Notes: generated from the letters alone by a model not told the origin. A stretch of DNA of 64,000 nt from Pelagadaptatus sp034112445 (GCA_034112445.1 JAWUVI010000007.1:61342-125341), one strand, 5' to 3'; counted from the stretch's first letter, positions 8,083-17,822 are shown. Program-made: numbers and translations.

Positions 8083-8113
8083 ACCATAAACCTTAGACCC
8101 ACTACAAGGTCAA
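8083..8113 (-). promoter_or_regulatory. MerR-type promoter with 19-bp spacer and operator dyad
   Basis: On the minus strand a -35 element TTGACC (8108-8113) and a -10 element TATGGT (8083-8088) are separated by exactly 19 bp. This overlong spacing is the hallmark of promoters that MerR proteins activate by twisting DNA. The spacer contains the dyad ACCTT...AAGGT, matching the CueR-type operator half-sites. It sits about 60 bp upstream of the MerR gene and should drive the regulator-permease operon. Confidence 0.75.
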
Positions 8114-8147
8114 GACAATATTATGTCCTCGCCTTAGAAAGATACCA

Positions 8148-8900
8148 ATGACCGGAAAACGCTCGAACAAATCAATTCAAGCTAGCCTGATCAAGACGGA
8201 TTTGGGCTTTGATTACCGACTGAGACTGAGCAACAGAAAGTCGTCTGCCATCGAAGTTAAGAACGGCACCGTGACAGTGGCGGCCCCCAAAGGCTCAAAC
8301 ACTAAACAATTACATTTATGGGTGATTGAAAAATCCAACTGGATACAAATAAAACTGGCTAATCAAAACGCCAAGAAAGAAGAAGTTTTTGAACGGGATT
8401 TTTCAGACGGTGAGCAATTGTCACTGATGGGAAAACTTTTTTCATTGCGCGTTATTTATAATAAAAGAACCAACAGCCAAATTAAAAACGATGAGATTTG
8501 TATTTACCTACCTTATTCGCAGAATAAATATTCTGCAGAAATTGTAAAAGATAAGATTAAGACCGCTATCGCCGATTGGTATAAGCAATCCGCCGATCAA
8601 TACATGACATCACGAACGCACTATTTAGCGGATGGTTTAAACAGAAAAGTAGTCGACGTAAAGTATCGTCACACCAAAACCAAATGGGGTCACTGCACCA
8701 GTTTGGGTGTTATTCAGTACAACTGGTTAATTATGATGGCGCCAAAAAAGATAATAGATTACCTCATCACCCATGAAGTCTGCCATTTAGTTCATCCAAA
8801 CCACAGCCAAAAATTTTGGTTATTAGTGGAAAGTATCGACCCAAACTATCGCGATTCACGTGATTGGCTTAAAGTTCATGGCCATAAATTTAGGCTGTGA
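8148..8900 (+). CDS. YgjP-like zinc metallopeptidase (DUF45/M48-related)
   Basis: Cytoplasmic protein of 250 residues. The C-terminal part carries the zinc site HEVCHLVHPNHSQKFW (HExxH plus a downstream His) preceded by the family signature TKWGHCTSLGVIQYNW. The N-terminal half is the beta-rich domain typical of the SprT/YgjP-like DUF45 family. Members are predicted metal-dependent proteases or UTP-linked hydrolases with poorly known substrates. It is divergent from the MerR operon, about 125 bp from the regulator start. A second, shorter paralogue lies at 41802-42320. Confidence 0.85.
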   Translation: MTGKRSNKSIQASLIKTDLGFDYRLRLSNRKSSAIEVKNGTVTVAAPKGSNTKQLHLWVIEKSNWIQIKLANQNAKKEEVFERDFSDGEQLSLMGKLFSLRVIYNKRTNSQIKNDEICIYLPYSQNKYSAEIVKDKIKTAIADWYKQSADQYMTSRTHYLADGLNRKVVDVKYRHTKTKWGHCTSLGVIQYNWLIMMAPKKIIDYLITHEVCHLVHPNHSQKFWLLVESIDPNYRDSRDWLKVHGHKFRL

Positions 8901-9121
8901 ATTTATGGCCATGAATTTTAAAACGGGGTGAGTAAAATCGTTTCATCCCATACCCCAGCAACACAGAGTAAACCAATTAACGTCCTCTTATTAAAAACTT
9001 TTAACTATTTCCGTATAGCCACTTTACAAATTATCAATCAGGAGTACATTTAAAATAGGAGTTACGTCCACTCCGATCTTTGTCAATGCCCACTCTTTTT
9101 AAATAGAAAAGGAAGTTGTAT

Positions 9122-10537
9122 ATGACCCATCTAGCCAATATTAATAATAACGATGCGATCAACCCAAGCTCAGAACGAATACTTTATATACTCGACACCA
9201 ACGTTCTTATTCACGACCCAGGCGCCCTGTTAAACTTTGAAGAGCACCATGTCATGATTCCAATGACGGTTCTAGAAGAACTCGACAAACTAAAAAGCGG
9301 GCGTACATCAACGGCAGCCGATTGCAGGCAAGCGATTCGAGAAATAGACAAGATATTAGGGAGGGCCGACCCAGACGAAATTGAACAAGGGGTGCCGATT
9401 CGACGAGGGGATAAAAGCGAACCTTGCGGACACCTCTCCATCATCATGGCCACTCCCCCCGATAACCTCACTATCCTCCCGACCCACCTCAACGACAACA
9501 AAATCATTAACGATCTTTGCCTTCTGCGCTCTCAGCATCCCGATCAGAAAGTTGTACTTGTCACTAAAGATATCAATATGCGCCTTAAGGCGCGTGGCTG
9601 TGGCATTGACTCTGAGGACTATCACAACGATCAATTAGTGACTGATGTAGATCTGTTGGATAAAGGTTACCTAGAGTTCAGCGGGAGTTTTTGGGATAGG
9701 ATCAGTAAGGTCGATACCGAACAACAGATGGGTCGAACGATCTATCATGTACCGCGACAAGAACCTCTACAAGACGTTAACCCTAATCAGTTCGTTATCG
9801 ATGAAATGGGGTTTGTTGCCCGTGTCATAAAAGTCACCGACGATGACGTCACCCTATTACACATAAGAGCCAGTAATTTTCTAGAGCAAGAAGCATGGGG
9901 ATTACAACCGCGCGACACCTATCAGGCTATGGCCTTAAATCTATTATTAGACCCTGATGTTCATTTAGTGAATCTTACCGGCTCAGCTGGCTCAGGAAAA
10001 ACCATCTTAGCTTTAGCCGCGGCTATAGAAATGACCGTTGTCAGTAAAATGTATAGACGCATAATCGTCACCCGCAGTGCCCAAGGATTAGATGAAGACA
10101 TCGGCTTTTTACCCGGTACTGAAGAGGAAAAAATGGAGCCTTGGCTTGGAGCAATTACTGATAATCTCGAAGCCTTACATTGTGACGATGCCGATTGCAC
10201 TGGCAGCATTGATTACGTTCTTAATAAAGTACCACTACAATTTAAATCAATGAATTACATCCGCGGCCGCAGCTTTCAGCAAAGCTTGATTTTAATTGAT
10301 GAGTCACAAAATTTAACCCCGCATCAAATTAAAACCATCATTACTCGTGCGGGAAGTGGCTCTAAGGTTGTGTGCTTAGGTAACCTCGCACAAATTGACA
10401 CGCCTTATTTAAGTGCCACCAGTTCTGGTTTAACTTACTTAACCGAGCGATTCAAAGGCTTTGAGTTTGGTGGCAACATCAAATTACAAGGTGTTCCACG
10501 TTCTGTTTTAGCGCAGTACGCTGAAGCTAATTTATAA
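9122..10537 (+). CDS. PIN-PhoH family protein (YlaK-like)
   Basis: Two-domain protein of 471 residues. An N-terminal PIN nuclease-like domain has acidic motifs ILDTNVLIHDP and EELDKLK (about residues 25-60), and a C-terminal PhoH ATPase/helicase-like domain has Walker A GSAGSGKTILAL and a DESQNLTPHQ Walker B. Proteins of this architecture act on RNA with ATP. The reading frame begins at a TTG (9116), but AGGAAG lies six bases before the ATG at 9122, which is taken as the start. It stands alone with about 220 bp of unremarkable DNA upstream, and ends in a shared terminator hairpin with the convergent ybbP gene. Confidence 0.9.
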   Translation: MTHLANINNNDAINPSSERILYILDTNVLIHDPGALLNFEEHHVMIPMTVLEELDKLKSGRTSTAADCRQAIREIDKILGRADPDEIEQGVPIRRGDKSEPCGHLSIIMATPPDNLTILPTHLNDNKIINDLCLLRSQHPDQKVVLVTKDINMRLKARGCGIDSEDYHNDQLVTDVDLLDKGYLEFSGSFWDRISKVDTEQQMGRTIYHVPRQEPLQDVNPNQFVIDEMGFVARVIKVTDDDVTLLHIRASNFLEQEAWGLQPRDTYQAMALNLLLDPDVHLVNLTGSAGSGKTILALAAAIEMTVVSKMYRRIIVTRSAQGLDEDIGFLPGTEEEKMEPWLGAITDNLEALHCDDADCTGSIDYVLNKVPLQFKSMNYIRGRSFQQSLILIDESQNLTPHQIKTIITRAGSGSKVVCLGNLAQIDTPYLSATSSGLTYLTERFKGFEFGGNIKLQGVPRSVLAQYAEANL

Positions 10538-10549
10538 ATGGAGAACTAA

Positions 10550-10580
10550 AACTCTAATCCGCTTTTTGCGGGTTAGAGTT
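10550..10580. terminator. bidirectional terminator hairpin between phoH-like gene and ybbP
   Basis: A 13-bp stem (aactctaatccgc/gcgggttagagtt, one G-T pair) with a TTTTT loop lies between convergent genes. Its distal arm overlaps the stop codon of ybbP (10579-10581). Flanks are A/T-rich but without a long T run, so it is a good hairpin and a probable terminator in both directions. Confidence 0.65.
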
Positions 10581-13068
10581 AGCTATTAACGTCGCGAAGA
10601 ATTCTAGCTGGCGGAGTAAAGGTCACCTTTCGACAAGCGTATACTCCCATAGAACCAACAATCAGAATCCCACCTACAACACCCAATGGCCACAAAAACC
10701 AATGCAGCGCTATGGGCATTTTCAACACCCAATATTGAAACGACAACAGCAATACTTCAGCACCAAAGGCCGCCATCAAACCAGCGCAACCTCCGAGAAT
10801 ACTAAATTCGACCCACAGACTGTTCAATAAGCGTTTACGAGAACTTCCAAATGCGCGCAGCAAAGCAGCTTCTTGCAGGCGTTCGTCCATACTGGCACTC
10901 ACGGACGCCCACATAACCAAAAAGCCTCCCAATAAAACCAGCACCAACACCAACTCTACGCCAAAGCTCACTTGGCTAACAATCACTTGAATTTGTTCAA
11001 TAACTCGATCCATTTCAATAACAAGTAAAGTCGGAAAGCTTTGTAATAAATCGTTCAACAGTATTTTCTGCGACGCCGACAAGTACACACTGGTTAGATA
11101 GGTGGGGTAAAACTCATCCAGTGCATTCGGGGAGAATAAAAAATAAAAGTTTGGGCTCATAGAATCCCATTTCAACGTTCTGATACTGGCGACTCGAGCC
11201 TGCAAGGATAAACCACCCACACTGAAAGTCAGTTCATCACCTAAACCAACGCCAAGTTTATTAGCAATATCTTGTTCTATCGAAACACCTTTATCACCCT
11301 TAGATTGCCAATCATCCCACCAAGAGCCCGCCACAATAGCGTTGTCTTGAGCCAATGTTTCGACCCAACTTAAGTTAACTTCGCGGCGCAGTGCTTCTGC
11401 TTGCAGTTGAACCCCAGCACTGGGCAATTCACCGTTAATGTGAGTTAAGCGTGCTCGAATCATAGGATACAAAGGCTTGGTTTCAACTTGGTTGGCCACA
11501 AAGAACGCTTCAACTTCGCTCACCTCAGCGTCGTCTATATTCAGCAAAAAATGATTAGGCGTGCCCTCTGGCAACTGTAAACGCCATTCATCAAGTAAAC
11601 TGGTGCGCAGAGTTAACATCGTCAACAGCAACATGATTGCCAAGGCAAACACCAACATTTGAATTAAGCTGTGCTGCTTATTGCGCTCTAATGCAGCTAC
11701 ACCTAAGCGCCAAACACTGCCCGCTCGCCGCCCAACCGAACCGCCAAAATACATGAGGGTTAATGCCAGTGCACCGCTGCAAACAAACAACACCGTTAGA
11801 GCTAATATCACCCCAGCTGCCAACAATAGATCCTGGCTGAAGATAATAATCAATAACACGATAGCCAACAGGCCTAAAATAAACTGCCAATATTGCTTTA
11901 ATAAACCCACATCCAACTCTCGCCGAAGTATTTTAATCGGCGGGATACTAGGCAGCATCCACAACGGAGGCATGACAAAGAACAACAGGCACACCAGCCC
12001 GGTAAACACGCCCAACAAGTACGATTGCAATCTGGCGTTCTGTATTTCAAGCGTGAACAATTCACTCAAACTGATGGCGATGAGTTCTTGTAAAAAATGA
12101 CCTATTAGTAAGCCAACGCCCGAAGTAACCAGGGATAGATACAATAATTGGAAAAAATATAAGCGCCGTATTTTATTCGACCTAGCACCAAGACTTTTCA
12201 ACAACGCGACCTGATCTATTTGTAATACCGCAAAACGTCTAGCCGTTATGGCAATAGCGATGCCACCTAACAAGACCCCAACCACGGCGGCTATTAATAA
12301 GAATTTACGCGCAGTCGTTAATGTCTTCGACAAACCTTGTTGTGCCGATTCAATATCGACTATTTGCTGATGCACGCCCAATTGAGGGGATAGGTTATCA
12401 ATTAAAGAGTCTATCTGACTCGCTTTTCCAGCCAACATTAATTGATAACTGACTCGGCTTCCGGGCTGAATAATCTCTGTCTCAGGAAGATCTAACGCAT
12501 TCATTAACAAGCGCGCACCGGCAACGGAAAAACTGCTGCCACTGTCAGGTTCATGCACAATAACTTTGGTGACTTGCAGCTCTTTCTCACCAACAAATAC
12601 AGTCTCGCCCAACTCAATATTGAGTAAAGGTAATAACCTTGAATCGACCCACGCAGTCCCAGCCTCAGGTATCGCATCAGTCACAGTGACGGCATCTGAA
12701 TCGTAACTGAACGCCACATCCGCAATGGTTAACTGACCAACTAAGGGATAGCCTTTAGTAACCGCTTTGATGGAGGCTAAATACATTGTTTCTTTTGCAA
12801 ACACCATTGAGGCGAATGTTATCTTTTTGGCGGCTCTTACCTCAGATTCGCGGGCCTGTTGTAGCCAGGATTCGGGGATAGCTTGACTGCTTTTAATAAC
12901 ACGATCAGCACCAAGGAAGGTATGACTCTCTTGAATTAACGAACGCTCTAGTCGATCGGTAAAGAGTGAAATGCAGCTCACGACAGACACAGCCAAAATC
13001 AGTGAAATAGCCAGCACTCGTACTTCACCGCTGCGTAAATTTCGCCACAGCAATTTTAATGACAACAT
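10579..13068 (-). CDS. ybbP: YbbP-like ABC transporter permease (FtsX domains)
   Basis: Large inner-membrane protein (829 residues) of the MacB/FtsX superfamily: one N-terminal membrane helix, a big extracytoplasmic region, a membrane bundle near the middle (VGVLLGGIAIAITARRFAVL onward), a second periplasmic region and a C-terminal bundle. It is the membrane partner of YbbA. The pair is found next to TesA-type esterases in many gammaproteobacteria and has been suggested to export or extract hydrophobic compounds. Its ATG overlaps the ybbA stop by one base (TAATG), showing tight coupling. The substrate is unknown. Confidence 0.88.
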   Translation of the reverse strand: MLSLKLLWRNLRSGEVRVLAISLILAVSVVSCISLFTDRLERSLIQESHTFLGADRVIKSSQAIPESWLQQARESEVRAAKKITFASMVFAKETMYLASIKAVTKGYPLVGQLTIADVAFSYDSDAVTVTDAIPEAGTAWVDSRLLPLLNIELGETVFVGEKELQVTKVIVHEPDSGSSFSVAGARLLMNALDLPETEIIQPGSRVSYQLMLAGKASQIDSLIDNLSPQLGVHQQIVDIESAQQGLSKTLTTARKFLLIAAVVGVLLGGIAIAITARRFAVLQIDQVALLKSLGARSNKIRRLYFFQLLYLSLVTSGVGLLIGHFLQELIAISLSELFTLEIQNARLQSYLLGVFTGLVCLLFFVMPPLWMLPSIPPIKILRRELDVGLLKQYWQFILGLLAIVLLIIIFSQDLLLAAGVILALTVLFVCSGALALTLMYFGGSVGRRAGSVWRLGVAALERNKQHSLIQMLVFALAIMLLLTMLTLRTSLLDEWRLQLPEGTPNHFLLNIDDAEVSEVEAFFVANQVETKPLYPMIRARLTHINGELPSAGVQLQAEALRREVNLSWVETLAQDNAIVAGSWWDDWQSKGDKGVSIEQDIANKLGVGLGDELTFSVGGLSLQARVASIRTLKWDSMSPNFYFLFSPNALDEFYPTYLTSVYLSASQKILLNDLLQSFPTLLVIEMDRVIEQIQVIVSQVSFGVELVLVLVLLGGFLVMWASVSASMDERLQEAALLRAFGSSRKRLLNSLWVEFSILGGCAGLMAAFGAEVLLLSFQYWVLKMPIALHWFLWPLGVVGGILIVGSMGVYACRKVTFTPPARILRDVNS

Positions 13069-13808
13069 TACGGTTTCGCCTCAACCGGCATAGAGTCATC
13101 AACCGGCATAGAGTCATCAACAGGTGCAAAGTCATCAACAGGTATAGGATCATCAACCACCTTGCCAGCCTCTACCGTAAGCCGGTGACTGCAACGCTTT
13201 GCTAGCCGCGCCTCGTGTGTCACTAACACCAATGTCGTTTGATGCTCACGATTTAACTCAAACAATAACTCAATAATATGGGCGCCGGTTTTAGTGTCTA
13301 AATTACCTGTCGGCTCATCGGCAAACAATATATCTGGGCTACTGGCAAACGCTCGCGCGATAGCAACACGTTGCTGCTCACCACCAGACAACTGTTTGGG
13401 GTAGTGCTGTAACCGCTCTTGTAATCCCACACGGGTTAAAAATGATTGGGCTTTACTGCGAGCCTCATTATCCCCATGGAGCTCCAGCGGCATCATGACA
13501 TTCTCTAACGCCGTAAGACCTGGTAGCAGCTGAAACGACTGGAAGACAAAACCAACATGTTTAGCTCTAACATCGGCACGGCCCTCTTCGTCTAGTTCAG
13601 TTAAGTTTTGGCCTTTGAATATCACTTGGCCCTGAGTAGGCGTATCCAAACCTGCCAAGATCCCCAACAAGGTAGATTTACCGGAACCAGAAGCCCCTAC
13701 AATGGCAAGACTCTCTCCTTCTTCCACAGAAACAGAGACATCATCAAGGATTAATAAAGTACCGGCAGAGGTGGTGACGCTTTTGGTTAACGAATGAGCA
13801 CTTAACAT
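13068..13808 (-). CDS. ybbA: YbbA-like ABC transporter ATPase with repetitive acidic tail
   Basis: ATP-binding subunit for YbbP (246 residues, LolD/MacB type). Seen: Walker A GASGSGKSTLLG, Q-loop FVFQSFQLLPGLTALENV, signature LSGGEQQRVAIARAFA, Walker B ILFADEPTGNLD, and H-loop LVTHEARLA. After the normal end of the family (about residue 217) there is an extra acidic tail made of four copies of a VDD-x-x-P hexapeptide, encoded by an 18-bp tandem repeat. The tail is not part of the ATPase fold and looks like replication-slippage growth. It is the first gene of the ybbAP operon, divergent from the esterase gene. Confidence 0.9.
   Translation of the reverse strand: MLSAHSLTKSVTTSAGTLLILDDVSVSVEEGESLAIVGASGSGKSTLLGILAGLDTPTQGQVIFKGQNLTELDEEGRADVRAKHVGFVFQSFQLLPGLTALENVMMPLELHGDNEARSKAQSFLTRVGLQERLQHYPKQLSGGEQQRVAIARAFASSPDILFADEPTGNLDTKTGAHIIELLFELNREHQTTLVLVTHEARLAKRCSHRLTVEAGKVVDDPIPVDDFAPVDDSMPVDDSMPVEAKP
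13081..13152. repeat. tandem repeat, 18-bp unit, four copies, in ybbA 3' end
   Basis: Units 13081-13098 and 13099-13116 are identical (tcaaccggcatagagtca); 13117-13134 and 13135-13152 are diverged copies. The unit is a multiple of three and encodes the repeated hexapeptide tail of YbbA, so the frame is kept whatever the copy number. Confidence 0.9.
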
Positions 13809-13874
13809 AAGGATTGTTATTACCTAGAATGGCTTTATACACTCAGTGTCATACTTACAGTGAAGGCTGTCAAA

Positions 13875-14585
13875 ATGGTTCACCATTCTTTACATACAAC
13901 ACTACTGCCAAAAAATAAGGCGTCCGTATTAAAGCTTTTAAAACAATGCGTTTTACGGCCTTTTACGCCGTTACTACTCTCGCTTATATTGATAGTGCTG
14001 CCAGCTCAACAAGCGCTGGCGGCAAACAACATTTTAATTTTAGGTGACAGTTTAAGTGCCGCTTATGGCATAGATGAAGAGCAAGGTTGGGTTGCCTTAT
14101 TACAAAATAAGCTCAACGTAGAAACAGCGATATCCGATAACCCTTATACCGTTATAAACGCCAGTATCAGTGGCGAAACTTCAGCCGGTGGCTTGCGCCG
14201 TTTACCTGAGCTCAATGAACAATACTCGCCTGTATTAGTCGTTATCGAATTGGGGGGTAATGATGGTTTGCGTGGTTACCCACTGCAACGAATGAAAAAA
14301 AACCTGCAAATGATGATCGACAATTCTAAAGAAATCACTGCGCAAGTTTTATTACTTGGAATGCAAATTCCACCTAATTATGGACAGAGGTATAGTCGCC
14401 AGTTCGCTGAGGTTTATCAGCAACTCAAAAATGAAAACGGGATTATGCTGGTCGATTTTTTCTTAGATAATGTTGCAATAAAACCCTCTTTGATGCAAAA
14501 AGACGGAATACACCCAACCGCAGAAGGTCAGCCAATTATGCTCGATAATGTTTGGCCAGCCATCAATGAGGCCTTAAAAAAGTAA
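13875..14585 (+). CDS. tesA: TesA-like GDSL esterase/lysophospholipase
   Basis: Exported SGNH hydrolase of about 236 residues. Block I ILGDSLSAAYGI holds the nucleophile Ser, block II has a conserved Gly (ISGETSAGG), block III is ELGGNDGLRG, and block V is DGIHPTAEGQ with the catalytic His. The N-terminus is long, with a hydrophobic segment near residues 30-48 ending in QALA, a plausible signal peptide. A GTG at 13860 is in frame, but the ATG at 13875 is preceded by GAAGG and is preferred. It is divergent from ybbAP, the conserved arrangement, which suggests a joint role in handling lipid or ester compounds at the envelope. Confidence 0.88.
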   Translation: MVHHSLHTTLLPKNKASVLKLLKQCVLRPFTPLLLSLILIVLPAQQALAANNILILGDSLSAAYGIDEEQGWVALLQNKLNVETAISDNPYTVINASISGETSAGGLRRLPELNEQYSPVLVVIELGGNDGLRGYPLQRMKKNLQMMIDNSKEITAQVLLLGMQIPPNYGQRYSRQFAEVYQQLKNENGIMLVDFFLDNVAIKPSLMQKDGIHPTAEGQPIMLDNVWPAINEALKK

Positions 14586-14618
14586 ACAGTTAACCAATAA
14601 AACACTGATTATTAGGGA

Positions 14619-16349
14619 TTAAAATACAACGTCTAACTGCTCAACAATCAATTGAGCACTCTGTTTACCTCGAAACTCGTTCACATCGAGCTTATAAGCA
14701 ATTCTAACTGTCTCGACACTCTCATTTGGCCAGAAAGAAGTATCTACATTGAATGCTATCGCATCTATCACCTGACCACTTTGCGGGATCATTAACACCA
14801 GTTTTAAATGGGCACCACCGAGCAAACGCTGCTGTACGAGAGAAAACACGCCATCAAAAATAGGCTCTGGAAAGTGTTGCCCCCAAGGGCCTGACTCTCT
14901 CAACACATTGGCCATGTCTAAATTAAGCTCATTAGCCAGTAACTCGCCATCCGATAACACTTCGGCCTGCAAATCTTCAGGATTTAATAATTCGTGAACG
15001 ACCTCATCAAAAGCAATTTGAAACTGCGCATAATGTTGCTTCGGTAAACTCAATCCGGCCGCCATGGCATGACCACCAAATTTAGTTAATAAGCCTGGAT
15101 TTCTATTGGCGACTGCATCCAGTGCATCGCGAATATGTAACCCGGGAATAGAGCGCGCCGAGCCTTTGATTTCTGTGTCACTTGAGTCGGCAAAAACAAT
15201 GGTTGGCCGATTGAACTTTTCTTTGATACGCGACGCTAAAATACCAACAACTCCCTGGTGCCATTGCGCGTCATGTAGACACAACCCCCAGGGCATAGAG
15301 CTGTCATCTTCTAGGTCAAGTTTGTCCAGAGAAGCCATGGCTTCATTTTTCATCCCTGTTTCTATCGCACGACGATCTTTATTCAAGTCATCTAGCTCAA
15401 TCGCCATTTCACGGGCCAATGATTCGCTACGGCACGTTAAGCATTCTATTCCCAGCGACATATCATCAAGACGCCCTGCGGCATTAATACGTGGCCCTAG
15501 CGCAAAACCAAAATCAGATGCCACTAAACTGTGAGATTGACGACCCGCTATTTCAATTAAAGCCTTAATGCCAGGGCGAGCTTTACCGGCACGAATTCGC
15601 TGCAAACCCTGAAACACTAAAATTCGATTATTGTGATCTAGCGGAACCACATCAGCGACAGTCCCCAAGGCAACCAAATCTAAATACTCTCCCATATTAG
15701 GAACACTGAGGCCTGTTTTTTCAAACCAGCCCGAATCACGTAACGCGCTACGAAGCGCTACCATCACATAAAAAATGACACCGACACCCGCCAGGTTTTT
15801 ACTGGGGAATTCACAGCCCACCTGATTTGGATTAACAATGGCATCAGCACTAGGTAATTCAAGCGCAGGTAAATGATGGTCCGTTACAATCACGGTAATA
15901 CCCGCCTCTTTAGCGCAGGCAACCCCTTCCACTGACGCGATACCATTATCGACAGTAACAATAACATCTGGTTTCTGGCGCTTAGCAACTTCAACAATTT
16001 CTGGGGTTAAGCCATAACCAAAATCGAAGCGGTTCGGCACTAAATAGTTAACCGACTCAGCACCCATGGCTTGTAACGCCAGCAAACACAAAGCACTGCT
16101 GGTTGCTCCATCGGCATCAAAATCTCCTACGATTAAAATTCTTTGTTTCTTCCTGACGGCCTGCTCAAGGATTCTGACGGCATCTGTTAATCCTTTAAGC
16201 GTTTCAGGGGCGTGAATATCTTTTAGTGATCGTGATAATTGATCGGTGTGGGTTATGCCGCGAGCAGCGTAAAGCGCTTGAATTCGAGGATGTAAGTTAC
16301 CGGCCAAATTGACTGACACAATCGGGCGATGAACAATTTTCTTTAACAT
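14619..16349 (-). CDS. recJ: single-stranded-DNA-specific exonuclease RecJ
   Basis: 5'-3' exonuclease for single-stranded DNA that acts in recombination and mismatch repair. 576 residues, normal for RecJ. The DHH-type metal motifs are visible: VGDFDADGATSSAL, VTVDNGI, VTDHHLP and the later DHH-associated GRINAAGRLDDM region; the DHHA1 domain has GGHAMAAGLSL, and an OB fold ends the protein. It follows thrC on the same strand, but a terminator hairpin lies between them, so it may have its own promoter. The dsbC-hom-thrC-recJ order is common in gammaproteobacteria. Confidence 0.95.
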   Translation of the reverse strand: MLKKIVHRPIVSVNLAGNLHPRIQALYAARGITHTDQLSRSLKDIHAPETLKGLTDAVRILEQAVRKKQRILIVGDFDADGATSSALCLLALQAMGAESVNYLVPNRFDFGYGLTPEIVEVAKRQKPDVIVTVDNGIASVEGVACAKEAGITVIVTDHHLPALELPSADAIVNPNQVGCEFPSKNLAGVGVIFYVMVALRSALRDSGWFEKTGLSVPNMGEYLDLVALGTVADVVPLDHNNRILVFQGLQRIRAGKARPGIKALIEIAGRQSHSLVASDFGFALGPRINAAGRLDDMSLGIECLTCRSESLAREMAIELDDLNKDRRAIETGMKNEAMASLDKLDLEDDSSMPWGLCLHDAQWHQGVVGILASRIKEKFNRPTIVFADSSDTEIKGSARSIPGLHIRDALDAVANRNPGLLTKFGGHAMAAGLSLPKQHYAQFQIAFDEVVHELLNPEDLQAEVLSDGELLANELNLDMANVLRESGPWGQHFPEPIFDGVFSLVQQRLLGGAHLKLVLMIPQSGQVIDAIAFNVDTSFWPNESVETVRIAYKLDVNEFRGKQSAQLIVEQLDVVF

Positions 16350-16369
16350 AGCAGTAGATCTATCCCACT

Positions 16370-16396
16370 AAAAACAAACCCGCCTTAAAGCGGGTT
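16370..16396 (-). terminator. Rho-independent terminator after thrC
   Basis: On the minus strand AACCCGC-tttaag-GCGGGTT is followed by TGTTTTT. The stem is 7 bp of mostly G-C pairs and lies 29 bp after the thrC stop and before recJ. Confidence 0.75.
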
Positions 16397-16424
16397 ATGC
16401 TAATACATTTTGAAAACACTCAAT

Positions 16425-17822
16425 TTAAACTCTAGTATTTTCCTGAATAAATTTTTGTACGCTATTAATATCTTCCGGCAATACGGTGAACCGCTCTTCG
16501 CGCTCAAACAAGTCTTGCATATGATGTGGCAATGCAGGGTCTTGAGTTTGACCGGCTTTACGCACAGCTTCAGGGAACTTAGCTGGATGTGCTGTAGCGA
16601 GACAGATCATCGGTATGTCTTGGCGCTTACGCACTTTCCTAGCGGCCTGTACACCAATGGCGGTGTGAGGATCTAATAGATATTCTGTGCTTTCGAATAC
16701 ATCAGTAATTACCGCTATCATTTCCTCGTCATCCAAACGATAACTACTGAACAACTCACGCATTTTAATAAGCGCGGTATCGTTCAATGGCATTTCACCC
16801 GATTTAAAGTCTTCAATTAACTGCTGGATAGCTTTGCCATCACGCCCGTATAAATCAAACAATAAACGTTCGAAATTACTGGAGACCATAATATCCATCG
16901 AAGGAGACAGAGAATGTATTAGATCTTGTTTGCTGTGATCATTAGCGCTAATGCATCGATGCAAAATATCATTGGCGTTGGTAGCGACAATGAGTTGCTC
17001 AATGGGCAAACCCATTTGCTTCGCCAAATAACCAGCAAATATATCACCAAAGTTACCCGTAGGAACCGAGAAAGCAACCGGACGGTGAGGTGAACCAACA
17101 GCCAACCCAGAGTAAAAATAATAAACAATCTGAGCCATGATACGCGCCCAATTGATGGAGTTAACCGCCACCAACTGCCGGCCTTCAGGTAAGAATGATT
17201 GATCTCCAAAACTGGCTTTAACCATATTCTGACAATCATCAAAATTACCTTTTAAGGCAATATTATGAACGTTATCCTCTAGAACTGAGGTCATCTGTCG
17301 ACGCTGCACATCGGATACACGATTGTGCGGATGCAAAATGAAAATATCGATATTATCGCAGTGACGACAACCTTCAATAGCCGCCGAACCGGTATCGCCA
17401 GAGGTAGCTCCCATAACCACAACTTTTTGATCACGCTTCTTTAAAATATAATCAAGTAGATTGCCCAGAAACTGCAAAGCAAAGTCTTTGAACGCCAAAG
17501 TTGGCCCTTGAAACAATTCCAAAATCCATTCGTTGTGGCCAGTTTGCACTAAAGGTGCAACAGCACCATGACGAAAGCTCGAATAGGAATCATCAATAAT
17601 TTTCTTCAGGTCAGCTTCTGGTATTTCACCATCGACAAAAGGTGAAATAATCTTAAGTGCCAAGTCTTCATAACTAAGCCCTGCCCAAGATGCAATTTCG
17701 GCTTGGCTAAAGGTTGGTAAACTCTCTGGCACATATAAACCACCATCGCTGGCCAACCCTGTTAACACAACATCTTCGAAAGATAATGGCGCCGAATCGC
17801 CACGAGTACTGATGTATTTCAC
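16425..17822 (-). CDS. thrC: threonine synthase
   Basis: Pyridoxal-phosphate enzyme converting O-phosphohomoserine to threonine, the last step of threonine biosynthesis. 465 residues, the long form typical of proteobacteria. Seen: N-terminal YISTRGDSAPLSFEDVVLTG, the PLP lysine in GPTLAFKDFALQ, the phosphate-binding GATSGDTGSAAIEG and SVPTGNFGDIFAGY. It starts with GTG (17820-17822) preceded by GAGGTT. It lies 64 bp after hom on the same strand, so the two form a threonine operon, and it ends in a terminator. Confidence 0.95.
   Translation of the reverse strand: MKYISTRGDSAPLSFEDVVLTGLASDGGLYVPESLPTFSQAEIASWAGLSYEDLALKIISPFVDGEIPEADLKKIIDDSYSSFRHGAVAPLVQTGHNEWILELFQGPTLAFKDFALQFLGNLLDYILKKRDQKVVVMGATSGDTGSAAIEGCRHCDNIDIFILHPHNRVSDVQRRQMTSVLEDNVHNIALKGNFDDCQNMVKASFGDQSFLPEGRQLVAVNSINWARIMAQIVYYFYSGLAVGSPHRPVAFSVPTGNFGDIFAGYLAKQMGLPIEQLIVATNANDILHRCISANDHSKQDLIHSLSPSMDIMVSSNFERLLFDLYGRDGKAIQQLIEDFKSGEMPLNDTALIKMRELFSSYRLDDEEMIAVITDVFESTEYLLDPHTAIGVQAARKVRKRQDIPMICLATAHPAKFPEAVRKAGQTQDPALPHHMQDLFEREERFTVLPEDINSVQKFIQENTRV

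Noticed and set aside
11681..12100. 139-residue plus-strand open frame
   Set aside because: Antisense to the membrane part of ybbP; composition is that of a reversed hydrophobic gene and no ribosome site is seen.
13081..13152. CRISPR-like array
   Set aside because: This and the other arrays have directly adjoining units of 13-24 bp without spacers and no cas genes; they are simple tandem repeats.
15106..15534. 142-residue plus-strand open frame
   Set aside because: Antisense to the conserved core of recJ; Ser/Arg-rich shadow translation.
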